From assembly GCF_001905125.1 (NCBI RefSeq), contig NZ_LWLE01000002.1, positions 57,198 to 121,197 of the forward strand: a stretch of DNA of 64,000 nucleotides. The letters run 5' to 3'. The notes below the pieces were generated by a model. The model did not search any database and was not told the origin of the DNA. It was given only the letters and a program-made list of their open reading frames with translations. The DNA comes from Streptomyces sp. TSRI0281. GTDB lineage: Bacteria > Actinomycetota > Actinomycetes > Streptomycetales > Streptomycetaceae. Positions 37,924 through 44,769 of this stretch are shown here, piece by piece (positions within the stretch are counted from its first letter, which is position 1; the number at the start of each line of letters is the position of its first letter). The position numbers and the translations under genes are program-made.

Positions 37924-38347
37924 ATGGGGAGCGGTCTGAACCTGAGGGGCGTCGGACGCCGTTACGGCCTCGGCGGACCGTGGGTGCTGCGCGGAGTCGA
38001 TCTCGACCTGCCCGCGCGGAGACCGCACCACCGACATCCCCCTGCCGTCCGCCGCACTCGCGGGACTGCTCGCCGTCCTCTGCTGCGCCCTGCTGGGAGC
38101 GGCTGTCGGCGCGCTCTGCACCCGGCCGCTGCTGAACCGCCGGGGCTGGTCCGTCGCGGCCACCGTTCTCGGCGTCCTGCTCGCCCTGGTCACCAGCGGC
38201 TCACCGGCGAAGTACGCGGTCACCTCGCTGGTCTCCGGATCGCGTACCGGCTCGGTCTCCGTGCCCGGAGTGCCGCTGCTCGGGGCGGCGGTTCTCGCGG
38301 CGGCGGTGGCTCTCCTCGTCTGCCGGTCGGCCGCGCGGTGCGGGTGA
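37924..38347 (+). pseudogene. ABC transporter deletion scar: ATPase N-terminus joined to permease C-terminus
   Basis: From ATG 37924 the frame reads as the start of an ABC ATPase (LRGVGRRYGLGGPWVLRGVD, then LDLPA) and breaks just where the Walker A region should follow, at about 38011-38020. From about 38021 the next frame reads TTDIPLPSAALAGLL and continues as the C-terminus of an integral membrane protein (about three hydrophobic segments: LLAVLCCALLGAAVGAL, VAATVLGVLLALV, LLGAAVLAAAVALLVC) ending in TGA at 38345. This is what an out-of-frame deletion of an adjacent ATPase-permease pair would leave. Neither half could function. Confidence 0.8.
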
Positions 38348-38406
38348 CGACGGGCGCGTGCCCCGCACATCCCCGGCGGGCGCGGGCGGCCCGTACGCTC
38401 GTACCC

Positions 38407-38598
38407 ATGGACGATGCGTACTGCGAGACTCCCGCCCCGGCCTTGGTGCGGGCGCCCGGCCCGGCCGCCGTGGGCCCTCCGTATGCCGAGTGCGTGCTGT
38501 GCCGCGAGCCGACGGAGTACCCGGAGTCGACCCGCGGCACCACCCTGTGCCCGGTCTGCGAGTGGCAGGAAGCGGGCCGCACGGCCTGTTCCGGCTGA
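38407..38598 (+). CDS. Small zinc-ribbon-like protein
   Basis: A 63-residue protein with two CxxC pairs, ECVLCREP and LCPVCEWQ, 21 residues apart, the pattern of a small zinc ribbon, and two additional Cys near the ends. ATG 38407 (MDDAYCETPAPAL) is 60 bp past the ABC-transporter scar and in the same frame as that ATPase remnant, which is why a naive ORF merges them. The Shine-Dalgarno is poor. It may be a nucleic-acid or protein binding module. No neighbour hints at a pathway. Confidence 0.65.
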   Translation: MDDAYCETPAPALVRAPGPAAVGPPYAECVLCREPTEYPESTRGTTLCPVCEWQEAGRTACSG

Positions 38599-38709
38599 CC
38601 GCTGCCCCATCCGGGCGCTCTTCTCGGGGCCCGCCTCCGTCCGGCCCCGCCCGGCCCCGTCCGCCTCCGTCCGGCCCCCCGGCCGGCCCCGTCCGGCTCC
38701 CGTGCGGGC

Positions 38710-39576
38710 TCAGTCGCGCATCAGCTCGGAGACCTTCACGAAGCGGTAGCCGCGCCTGAGCAGCTCCGGCACGACCTGCCGTACGGCCTCCTCGGTGACC
38801 GGTGCCGCGCTGCGCGTGCAGTGCATCACGACCAGCGACCCCGGCCGCACCCCGTCCAGCACCTGCTCGGCCACCGCGTCCGCGTCCGTGGCGAACGCGT
38901 CGCCGCTGATGACGTCCCACTGCACCGCCGTCACCTTCGCCGGTGCCAGGGCGCGCAGCGACGCGTCGTCGTAACAGCCGCCGGGGAAGCGGAAGTACGG
39001 CACCACATTGCGTGCCCCGGCCTTCCGGAACGCGGCGAAGGCCTGTTCCACATCGCCGAGCATCCCGTCCCGGTCCACCACCGGCAGGCCGTAGCAGGGC
39101 GAGGCGAAGGCATGGTGGCTGTACGAGTGGTTGGCGATCTCGAACAGCGCGTCCGTGCCGATGGACCGCGCCTGCTCCGGGTACTCCTCGGCCCAGCGCC
39201 CGGTCATGAAGACGGTCGAGGGGACCTTCAGCCGGCGCAGCAGCGCGATCAGCGGCGGGTTGTCGAACTGCTCGCCCGCCGCTGCCCGCGCTCCCTGATC
39301 GGCCGTCATGTCGGCGTCGAAGGTGAGTGCCACGACCTTGTCACCTCGACCGTGGGGCAGTCCCCGTTCGAAGACCGGTGTCCGGCCGGCCGGACCCGGC
39401 GCGAGAGTGGGCGGCTTCGAGGGAGACGGCGGGGGCGCGACCGAGGAGGCGTGCGAGGGGGCGTGCGAGGGGTTTGCCTCGGTACCGGAGTCAGTAGGGG
39501 CCCCGCAACCGGCGAGTACTACCCCTAGAAGGGTCAGAGCGGTCAAACGCGTAACTTTCCGTTCAAATAGGGTCAC
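38710..39576 (-). CDS. Polysaccharide deacetylase (NodB domain) lipoprotein
   Basis: A 288-residue exported lipoprotein. The signal peptide ends in the lipobox VLAGC (about residue 24) and is followed by a Ser/Pro-rich spacer. The NodB domain shows the Asp-Asp pair in VVALTFDADMT, the zinc-binding His residues in EIANHSYSHHAF, the Arg/Pro strand PYFRFPGGCYDD and the C-terminal LVVMHCTRS His. The enzyme deacetylates an N- or O-acetylated glycan at the cell surface, probably peptidoglycan or chitin-like material. The start used is GTG 39576. No SD is seen, so leaderless translation or a different start is possible. A 9-bp inverted repeat flanks the start codon. Confidence 0.9.
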   Translation of the reverse strand: MTLFERKVTRLTALTLLGVVLAGCGAPTDSGTEANPSHAPSHASSVAPPPSPSKPPTLAPGPAGRTPVFERGLPHGRGDKVVALTFDADMTADQGARAAAGEQFDNPPLIALLRRLKVPSTVFMTGRWAEEYPEQARSIGTDALFEIANHSYSHHAFASPCYGLPVVDRDGMLGDVEQAFAAFRKAGARNVVPYFRFPGGCYDDASLRALAPAKVTAVQWDVISGDAFATDADAVAEQVLDGVRPGSLVVMHCTRSAAPVTEEAVRQVVPELLRRGYRFVKVSELMRD

Positions 39577-39587
39577 TGACGGAAAGT
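39554..39587 (-). promoter_or_regulatory. Inverted repeat flanking the deacetylase start
   Basis: ACTTTCCGT at 39554-39562 and its complement ACGGAAAGT at 39579-39587 are separated by 16 bp and straddle the GTG start at 39576-39574. It could be an operator or an mRNA hairpin sequestering the start. Only geometry supports it. Confidence 0.35.
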
Positions 39588-39601
39588 AACTGATGTGATG
39601 A

Positions 39602-39724
39602 TCAGGAGATGTTCACGGCGCTCCGGATGCCTCGTTCGGCCGACCCCACCTGCACCGCCAGCTTCTCCAGGGGCGGGCGGCGGTCGACGGGATGCGTGTC
39701 CCGAGGCTGCGGTGAATCGTCCAT
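39602..39724 (-). CDS. Small hypothetical protein, 40 residues
   Basis: A short ORF too small for usual cut-offs. ATG 39724 is preceded by GGAGGG at a 6-bp spacing on the minus strand. The product reads MDDSPQPRDTHPVDRRPPLE then KLAVQVGSAERGIRSAVNIS. The stop is 25 bp upstream of the deacetylase start, so it could form a small leader gene. There is no recognisable family. The acidic-then-basic composition and good SD make it plausible but not certain. Confidence 0.42.
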   Translation of the reverse strand: MDDSPQPRDTHPVDRRPPLEKLAVQVGSAERGIRSAVNIS

Positions 39725-39813
39725 GACATGCCCTCCGTGCTGGTCCCAGCGGTGGAGAGCATTGAGCCAGGCGTTGTTCGAGGGCGTGCGGCCGTTCGAT
39801 TACACCGCTGTTA

Positions 39814-39846
39814 CGGGGGTGGCGCGGGCGATCCGCACCACCCCCG
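39814..39846 (-). terminator. Hairpin after the PhoX gene
   Basis: A 9-bp stem (CGGGGGTGG, 15-nt loop, CCACCCCCG) lies about 50 bp past the PhoX stop on the minus strand. Confidence 0.5.
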
Positions 39847-39898
39847 GTGAGGGCTCAGCCGGTCAGCACCACGGCAGCCCGCTCGGTCCCCGGTCCGC

Positions 39899-41275
39899 TC
39901 AGCGCCAGGGTCCGGTGACCGCGAACGTCGTGCCCGGCGTGTAGCAGTTGACGAACATCGTCCCGCCGTCCGGGGAGAAGGTGACGCCCGCGAACTCGCC
40001 CCACTCCGGCTCCTCGGGCGTCCCGATGTTCTGCCGCCCGCGCGCCATGGCGTACACCTCGCCGCGGCGTGTCACCCCGAGGACGTGCTGGGCGCCGCCC
40101 CCGTCCTCACACACCATCAGCCCGCCGTCGGAGGCCAGGCAGATGTTGTCCGGGGACTCGCCGGGCAGTTGGATGTCGGTGTCGGGACCGAAGACGACGA
40201 CCAGCGTGAGCCGGCGCTTCTTCGGCTCGTACCGCCACACCTGGCCGAAGTGGTCGGCCGCGGAGCCCTCCGAGTGGCGGGCGAAGCTGGAGACGAAGTA
40301 GACGCAGGAGCCGCCCCAGTAACAGCCCTCCAGCTTCTGGGCGTGGGTGATGCCCTTCGGCCCGAAGTCCTGGAGCCGGATCGGAGTCTCGGCGGCCAGC
40401 GGATCGGGTACGGGAACCCACTCGACCCGGTCGAAGCTCGCACCCGTCTCCTGGACGGCGGAGAGATCGGCCAGACCCGGCACCCGCATGGCCTCCAGCG
40501 CGCCACCGGCCCGCAGCGAGCCGGTGCCGCCCAGCGGCTTCTCGGGCAGGAAGCGGTAGAAGAGCCCGAACGGCTTGTCGAACGCGTCCTCCGTCTCGTA
40601 GACGACCCCGTTCCTCGGATCGATCGCGATGGCCTCGTGCTGGAAACGGCCCATCGCGGTCAGCGGAACGGCCCCGGTGCGGCGCGGATCTGCGCCGTCC
40701 ACCTCGAAGATGAAGCCGTGGTCCTTGGTGTACCCGTTGGTCCCGGCCTTGTCCTCGGTCTCCTCGCAGGTCAGCCAGGTGTTCCAGGGGGTGGGGCCGC
40801 CCGCGCAGTTCACCGCCGTACCGGCGATGGCGACGCGCTCGCCGAGCACTCTGTTGCGGCCGTCCAGTTCCAGGGCCGTGCAGCCGCCCTTGCCCATGGG
40901 GTCGTAGGTGAGGCCCTCGACGGTCGGGACGCCGATCCTGCCGGTGACCCTGTTCTCGTGGTTGCGGACGAGATGGACGCGGCCGTGACGGCCCGCGAAA
41001 GCGGCCATACCGTCGTGGTTGCTGGGTACCCGGCCCTCGCCGGAGCGCAGCGGGTCGCCCTCCCGTGACAGCACCCGGTAGCGGAAGCCCTTCGGCAGAT
41101 CGAGGAGGCCGTCCGGGTCCGTGACGAGGGGCCCGTAGCCGCTGTGTCCCCGTGCGGCGGCGGTCCCCGCGAAGAGTTCGGAGAAGGCCCCGGCGAAGGC
41201 GATCGAGGCGGCGGTCGCGCCGCTGCCGGCCAGGACCTGTCGTCGGGTGGCGATTCGTCGTGGTGCTGAGGTCAT
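39899..41275 (-). CDS. PhoX-family (DUF839) alkaline phosphatase-like protein
   Basis: A 458-residue exported protein. The N-terminus has a twin-arginine signal (RRIATRRQVLAGSGATAASI), so it should be exported folded via Tat. The mature part is the DUF839/PhoX beta-propeller: VRNHENRV, GGCTALELD, CAGGPTPWNTWLTCEET, FQHEAIAIDP, SPDNICLASDGGLMVCED and MFVNCYTPG. PhoX enzymes are Ca/Fe phosphatases acting on phosphomonoesters under phosphate limitation, but many actinobacterial members are untested. The ATG at 41275 (MTSAPRRIATRR) follows AGGGAG at 7 bp. An upstream extension would bury the Tat signal. Confidence 0.88.
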   Translation of the reverse strand: MTSAPRRIATRRQVLAGSGATAASIAFAGAFSELFAGTAAARGHSGYGPLVTDPDGLLDLPKGFRYRVLSREGDPLRSGEGRVPSNHDGMAAFAGRHGRVHLVRNHENRVTGRIGVPTVEGLTYDPMGKGGCTALELDGRNRVLGERVAIAGTAVNCAGGPTPWNTWLTCEETEDKAGTNGYTKDHGFIFEVDGADPRRTGAVPLTAMGRFQHEAIAIDPRNGVVYETEDAFDKPFGLFYRFLPEKPLGGTGSLRAGGALEAMRVPGLADLSAVQETGASFDRVEWVPVPDPLAAETPIRLQDFGPKGITHAQKLEGCYWGGSCVYFVSSFARHSEGSAADHFGQVWRYEPKKRRLTLVVVFGPDTDIQLPGESPDNICLASDGGLMVCEDGGGAQHVLGVTRRGEVYAMARGRQNIGTPEEPEWGEFAGVTFSPDGGTMFVNCYTPGTTFAVTGPWR

Positions 41276-41573
41276 GAGGCAACTCCCTGTTGGCGGACAG
41301 GTGAAGTGACTCGCATGTGTGTACCACGCGTGATGGGGCACGGGAACCAGGCGTGCCATCGTGCCCCGTGGTGTCCCGGTGGCACGGGGCGATTCCGGTG
41401 GCCGGTGGCCCGGGAGGGATTCCCGGGACCTGTCGGCCCCGGGAGACCCCTCACCGGCCGCGCGGGGCGGCCACGACGGTGACGACCTTCGGGCCAAGAG
41501 GCCAGGGCGGCCGTCACGCCGGGGCCGCCCTGTGAGCGACCGTCAGGCCGAAGCCGCCGCGACGCAGCGACCG

Positions 41574-41999
41574 TCAGGCCAGCGAAGCCGTGAGGGTGAT
41601 CGTCGTGCCCGTCAGCGCCTGGCTGACCGGGCAGTTCGCCTTGGCGTCCTCGGCGGCCTTCACGAAGCCCGCCTCGTCGAGACCGGGCACCTCGCCCTCG
41701 ACCGTGAGGTGGATACCGGTGATGCCGGTACCGGGCTGGAAGGTGACCTCGGCCTTGGTGTTCAGCCGGGTCGGCGGGGTACCGGCCGTGGCGAGGCCGT
41801 TGGACAGCGCCATCGAGAAGCAGCTGGAGTGCGCGCCCGCGATGAGCTCCTCGGGGCTCGTCCTGCCGTTCGCCTTCTCCGCGCGCGACGGCCAGGAGAC
41901 CTCGTACTCGCCGATGCCGGAGGAGTCGAAGGTGACGACGCCCTTGCCCTCGATCAGGTTGCCTTCCCAGACCGTGTGCGCCTGACGCGTGGTAGCCAT
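41574..41999 (-). CDS. OsmC/Ohr-family peroxiredoxin-like protein
   Basis: A 141-residue protein of the OsmC family (thiol-dependent peroxidase, hydroperoxide detoxification). The two redox Cys are in GAHSSCFSMAL and NCPVSQAL, the expected spacing for OsmC. MATTRQAHTVWEGNL is a typical OsmC start. The ATG at 41999 follows GAAGGGA, and an upstream start five residues longer is less likely. The 298 bp between it and the PhoX start contain GC-rich DNA but no convincing gene. Confidence 0.9.
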   Translation of the reverse strand: MATTRQAHTVWEGNLIEGKGVVTFDSSGIGEYEVSWPSRAEKANGRTSPEELIAGAHSSCFSMALSNGLATAGTPPTRLNTKAEVTFQPGTGITGIHLTVEGEVPGLDEAGFVKAAEDAKANCPVSQALTGTTITLTASLA

Positions 42000-42082
42000 G
42001 CTGGATCCCTTCAAACGGTGTGCGCGGTTGTACGGGACGTACGAGGCACGCCCTTGTACCTCTCGGGTGTACGCCCCCGAAC

Positions 42083-43174
42083 CTACTGCGCCACCAGCCC
42101 CTTCGCGTCACGCGCCAGTGCTGTCAGCCGGGAGATTGCCCGGAAGTACTTCTTCCGGTACCCGCCGTTCAGCATCTCCTCGCTGAACAGCCGGTCGAAC
42201 GGCCGGCCGGAGGCGAGCACCGGTACCTCCCGGTCGTACAGCCGGTCCGCGAGTACCACCAGGCGCAGCGCCGTCGACTGGTCGGGTACCGGCCGGACAT
42301 CGGTGAGGCAGACCGCGCTGAGCCCGTCGGTCAGCGCGCCGTACCGGCTCGGATGGACCCGGGCCAGATGGTCGAGCAGTCCGGGGAAGTCGTCGAGGGC
42401 GGCGCCCGGCGTGGCGTACGCCGCCGCGGTGACCTGCTCGTCGGAGTAGGGCGGCGGGGCCTCGGGCAGCCCCCGGTGCCGGTAGTCCTCGCCGTCGATG
42501 CGCAGCGGGCGGAAGTGCGAGGACAGGCCCTGGATCTCGCGCAGGAAGTCGGCGGCCGCGAAACGGCCCTCGCCGAGCTTGCCCGGCAGCGTGTTGGAGG
42601 TCGCGGCCAGCGCCACCCCGGCCTCGACCAGCCTGCTGAGCAGCGAGGACACCAGCACCGTGTCGCCCGGGTCGTCCAGCTCGAACTCGTCGATGCACAG
42701 CAGCCGGTGCCCGCTGAGCGTCCGCACGGTCTGCTGGAAGCCCAGCGCGCCCACGAGGTTGGTCAGCTCCACGAACGTGCCGAACGCCTTCAGCGACGGG
42801 GCGGCGGGCGTGGCGTGCCAGAGCGAGGCCAGCAGATGGGTCTTGCCGACGCCGTAACCACCGTCGAGGTACACCCCGCGCGGCCCGGTCGGCGCCGCGG
42901 GCTTCCTGCTGAACCACTTGCGCCTCCCCGCCCCCGTGGCGTGCGCCCCGCCGAGCCCGGCGGCGAACCCGGCGAGCGCCGTGACCGCCTCGGTCTGGCT
43001 CGGCTGGTTCGGGTCGGGTACGTACGTATCGAAGCGCACCGAGTCGAAGCGCGGCGGTGGCACCATCTCCGCGACCAGACGGTCGGCGGGGACGTGCGGC
43101 TCGCGGGCGCACAGGGACAGCGGGGCCGTTTCAGCTATGGGGCTCTGCCCCGGAACGGCGGTGGAGGACGACAC
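42083..43174 (-). CDS. zapE: ZapE/AFG1-like ATPase
   Basis: A 363-residue P-loop ATPase. Walker A is GGYGVGKTHLLASLWH (about residue 105) and Walker B is LLCIDEFELDD (about 160), followed by TSNTLPGKL (sensor). The C-terminal GYRKKYFRAISRL fits the AFG1/ZapE family. The E. coli protein acts at the division ring, and mitochondrial AFG1 promotes protein turnover. Which applies in Streptomyces is unknown. The N-terminal roughly 30 residues are variable. The GTG at 43174 has AGGTGGA upstream. It is divergent from the RibD-like gene, 37 bp between starts. Confidence 0.88.
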   Translation of the reverse strand: MSSSTAVPGQSPIAETAPLSLCAREPHVPADRLVAEMVPPPRFDSVRFDTYVPDPNQPSQTEAVTALAGFAAGLGGAHATGAGRRKWFSRKPAAPTGPRGVYLDGGYGVGKTHLLASLWHATPAAPSLKAFGTFVELTNLVGALGFQQTVRTLSGHRLLCIDEFELDDPGDTVLVSSLLSRLVEAGVALAATSNTLPGKLGEGRFAAADFLREIQGLSSHFRPLRIDGEDYRHRGLPEAPPPYSDEQVTAAAYATPGAALDDFPGLLDHLARVHPSRYGALTDGLSAVCLTDVRPVPDQSTALRLVVLADRLYDREVPVLASGRPFDRLFSEEMLNGGYRKKYFRAISRLTALARDAKGLVAQ

Positions 43175-43211
43175 AACGGTCCACCTTAAGCGTCATGCCA
43201 GACTGCAGGGC

Positions 43212-44087
43212 ATGCGAAGCCTGTTCCCTGTGACGGACCTGACAACCGGCGCGACGGCCCCGACGACCCGGGCGACGGGCCCGGCGGCCACCGGCGCGAA
43301 CGCCGGGAGCGGCGATCACGACCGCGATCACGACCGCGATCACGACCGCGATCACGACCGTGCCCGCGACCGTGAGTGGACCCTCGACGAGCTGGCCGAC
43401 GCCTACGCCTATCCCGAGCAGGACGGCCCCTGGCTGCGCGCCAACATGGTCTCCACGCTCGATGGGGCCGCCCAGCACGACGGCCGCTCGCAGGGCATCT
43501 CCTGCGCCTCGGACATGCGGATCTTCGGCACTCTGCGGGGGCTGGCCGATGTGGTGATCGCCGGTGCGGAAACGGTACGTCTGGAGGGGTACCGGCCCGC
43601 GCGGGCCAGGGACGCCTTCGCGTCGCGGCGGGCGGCCGCCGGGCAGGGCCCCGCGCCCGCGATCGCCGTGGTGAGCGGAAGCATGGACCTGGACTTCTCG
43701 CTGCCGCTCTTCACCGAGCCCCTGGTGCCGACCCTGGTGCTGACCGGTGCCGGGGCCCCGCCCGCCCGTATCGACGCGGCCCGGAAGGCGGGCGCCGAGG
43801 TGGTGATCGCGGGGGAGGGCGCCCGGGTGGACCCCGCCAGGGCCGTACGCGAACTGGCGGACCGCGGTCTGACCCGGCTGCTCACGGAGGGCGGGCCCCG
43901 GCTGCTCGGGCAGTTCGTGGCGGCGGGCGTACTGGACGAGATGTGTCTGACGCTCTCCCCGATGCTCACCGCGGGGGGCGCCCAGCGGATCGCGGGCGGC
44001 CCCTCGGTGGCGGTGCCGGAACGATTCGCCCTGGCGTCGCTCCTGGAAGAGGCCGGGTTCCTCTTCACTCGTTACCGTCGGATCTGA
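43212..44087 (+). CDS. Pyrimidine reductase (RibD C-terminal domain) family protein
   Basis: A 291-residue RibD_C/dihydrofolate-reductase-fold protein. It has the family features: LRANMVSTLDGAAQHDGRSQ near the N-terminal third, VVIAGAETVRLEGY (pyrimidine-binding region), LTRLLTEGGPRLLGQFV and the C-terminal LTLSPMLTAGGAQRI. It likely reduces a ribosylaminopyrimidine or related substrate with NADPH. Riboflavin genes are not nearby, so the role is unclear. Between residues 35 and 50 a DHDR repeat is inserted, encoded by a 12-bp minisatellite. The ATG at 43212 is chosen by the MRSLFPVTDL opening. The SD is weak (GCAGGG). Confidence 0.82.
   Translation: MRSLFPVTDLTTGATAPTTRATGPAATGANAGSGDHDRDHDRDHDRDHDRARDREWTLDELADAYAYPEQDGPWLRANMVSTLDGAAQHDGRSQGISCASDMRIFGTLRGLADVVIAGAETVRLEGYRPARARDAFASRRAAAGQGPAPAIAVVSGSMDLDFSLPLFTEPLVPTLVLTGAGAPPARIDAARKAGAEVVIAGEGARVDPARAVRELADRGLTRLLTEGGPRLLGQFVAAGVLDEMCLTLSPMLTAGGAQRIAGGPSVAVPERFALASLLEEAGFLFTRYRRI
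43314..43361 (+). repeat. 12-bp minisatellite encoding (DHDR)x4
   Basis: Four consecutive copies of GATCACGACCGC (the last one ends in T) lie in frame, giving DHDR four times. In-frame length change would keep the protein open. Confidence 0.95.
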
Positions 44088-44092
44088 CACAT

Positions 44093-44113
44093 AGCGGAAT
44101 TTGTCGTTCCGCT
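44093..44113 (+). terminator. Hairpin after the pyrimidine reductase gene
   Basis: A 7-bp perfect stem (AGCGGAA, loop TTTGTCG, TTCCGCT) followed by a short TTG run, 5 bp past the stop. Confidence 0.55.
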
Positions 44114-44180
44114 TTGCTTCGGGTGGGCACACTTACTCCAGCAGACCCCGTGGGAACGCGGGGAAGGATGGTTTCAGCAG

Positions 44181-44196
44181 CGACCGTCGACGGTCG
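44181..44196. promoter_or_regulatory. Perfect 16-bp palindrome, possible operator
   Basis: CGACCGTCGACGGTCG is a perfect palindrome 28 bp upstream of the GTG at 44224. The position fits a repressor site near a transcription start. Confidence 0.4.
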
Positions 44197-44223
44197 ATGA
44201 GACGAAGTGGAAGGGCGCCTGTC

Positions 44224-44694
44224 GTGTTCACAAGCGTTTTGATGATCGAGAAGCCCCTCACTCCCGAGGACGTGGACTTCGTCACCACCCTCCATGGGGA
44301 GGAACGGATCTCGTTCGTCGTCCTGATGCAGCCGCGCGGCGACCAGGCCGACGTACTGCTGCGCGCGATCGACGACGTGGCCATGGGGGAACTGAAGGAC
44401 GCAACTCGCGAGGGCGAGGAACCGGAAGGCAGGAATGCCCGGGAGCCCGCCGAACTGGCTCTCGAATTCTCGCTCCGGGCCCTGCGCGAGGCCGGTTCGG
44501 AAGCGGTCGGACAGGTGATCGAGGACCATCCCCTGGACAAGCTGAAGTCCGTGGTGGACGACGCGAGGGCGGACGAGGTCATCGTGCTGACCGCCCCGCA
44601 CTACGTGGAGGAGTTCTTCCACCGGGACTGGGCCTCCCGGGCCCGTCACAAGGTCGGCGTACCGGTGCTCAAGCTCTTCGCGCACAGCGAATAG
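44224..44694 (+). CDS. Conserved actinobacterial protein, unknown function
   Basis: A 156-residue soluble protein with an N-terminal beta strand (VFTSVLMIEKPLTPEDVDFV), a strand ISFVVLMQPR, long charged helices (ELKDATREGEEPEGRNAREP) and a C-terminal DEVIVLTAPHYVEEFFHRDW then GVPVLKLFAH, which resembles a universal-stress-protein-like or Rossmann-like alpha/beta sandwich. I recall Streptomyces homologues once labelled 'indole-3-glycerol phosphate synthase', but no TIM-barrel residues are visible, so I do not adopt that name. GTG 44224 follows GGAAGGG at 8 bp. The murC start is 75 bp downstream on the same strand, so co-transcription is possible. A 16-bp palindrome lies in its promoter region. 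Confidence 0.72.
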   Translation: MFTSVLMIEKPLTPEDVDFVTTLHGEERISFVVLMQPRGDQADVLLRAIDDVAMGELKDATREGEEPEGRNAREPAELALEFSLRALREAGSEAVGQVIEDHPLDKLKSVVDDARADEVIVLTAPHYVEEFFHRDWASRARHKVGVPVLKLFAHSE

Positions 44695-44769
44695 GCTGGG
44701 GGGCCGTTACTCGCGCCGGGCCCGCACCGGGCCCGCGCCGAATTCGTACCGACCCTGGGAGACACGCGC

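Noticed and set aside
37924..38598. A single 224-residue protein from the ABC scar through the zinc-ribbon gene
   Set aside because: After about residue 32 the reading is Arg/Pro noise over a permease coded in another frame. Only the last 63 codons form a separate small gene in the same frame.
39609..39944. 111-residue plus-strand ORF
   Set aside because: Cys/Arg/Ser-rich composition, crosses a hairpin and the PhoX 3' end, and has no SD. The minus-strand small ORF is more plausible.
43314..43361. CRISPR-like array
   Set aside because: It is a 12-bp in-frame tandem repeat without spacers.
44224..44694. Indole-3-glycerol phosphate synthase
   Set aside because: The length (156 residues) and motifs do not fit a TIM barrel; the name is a recalled legacy label.
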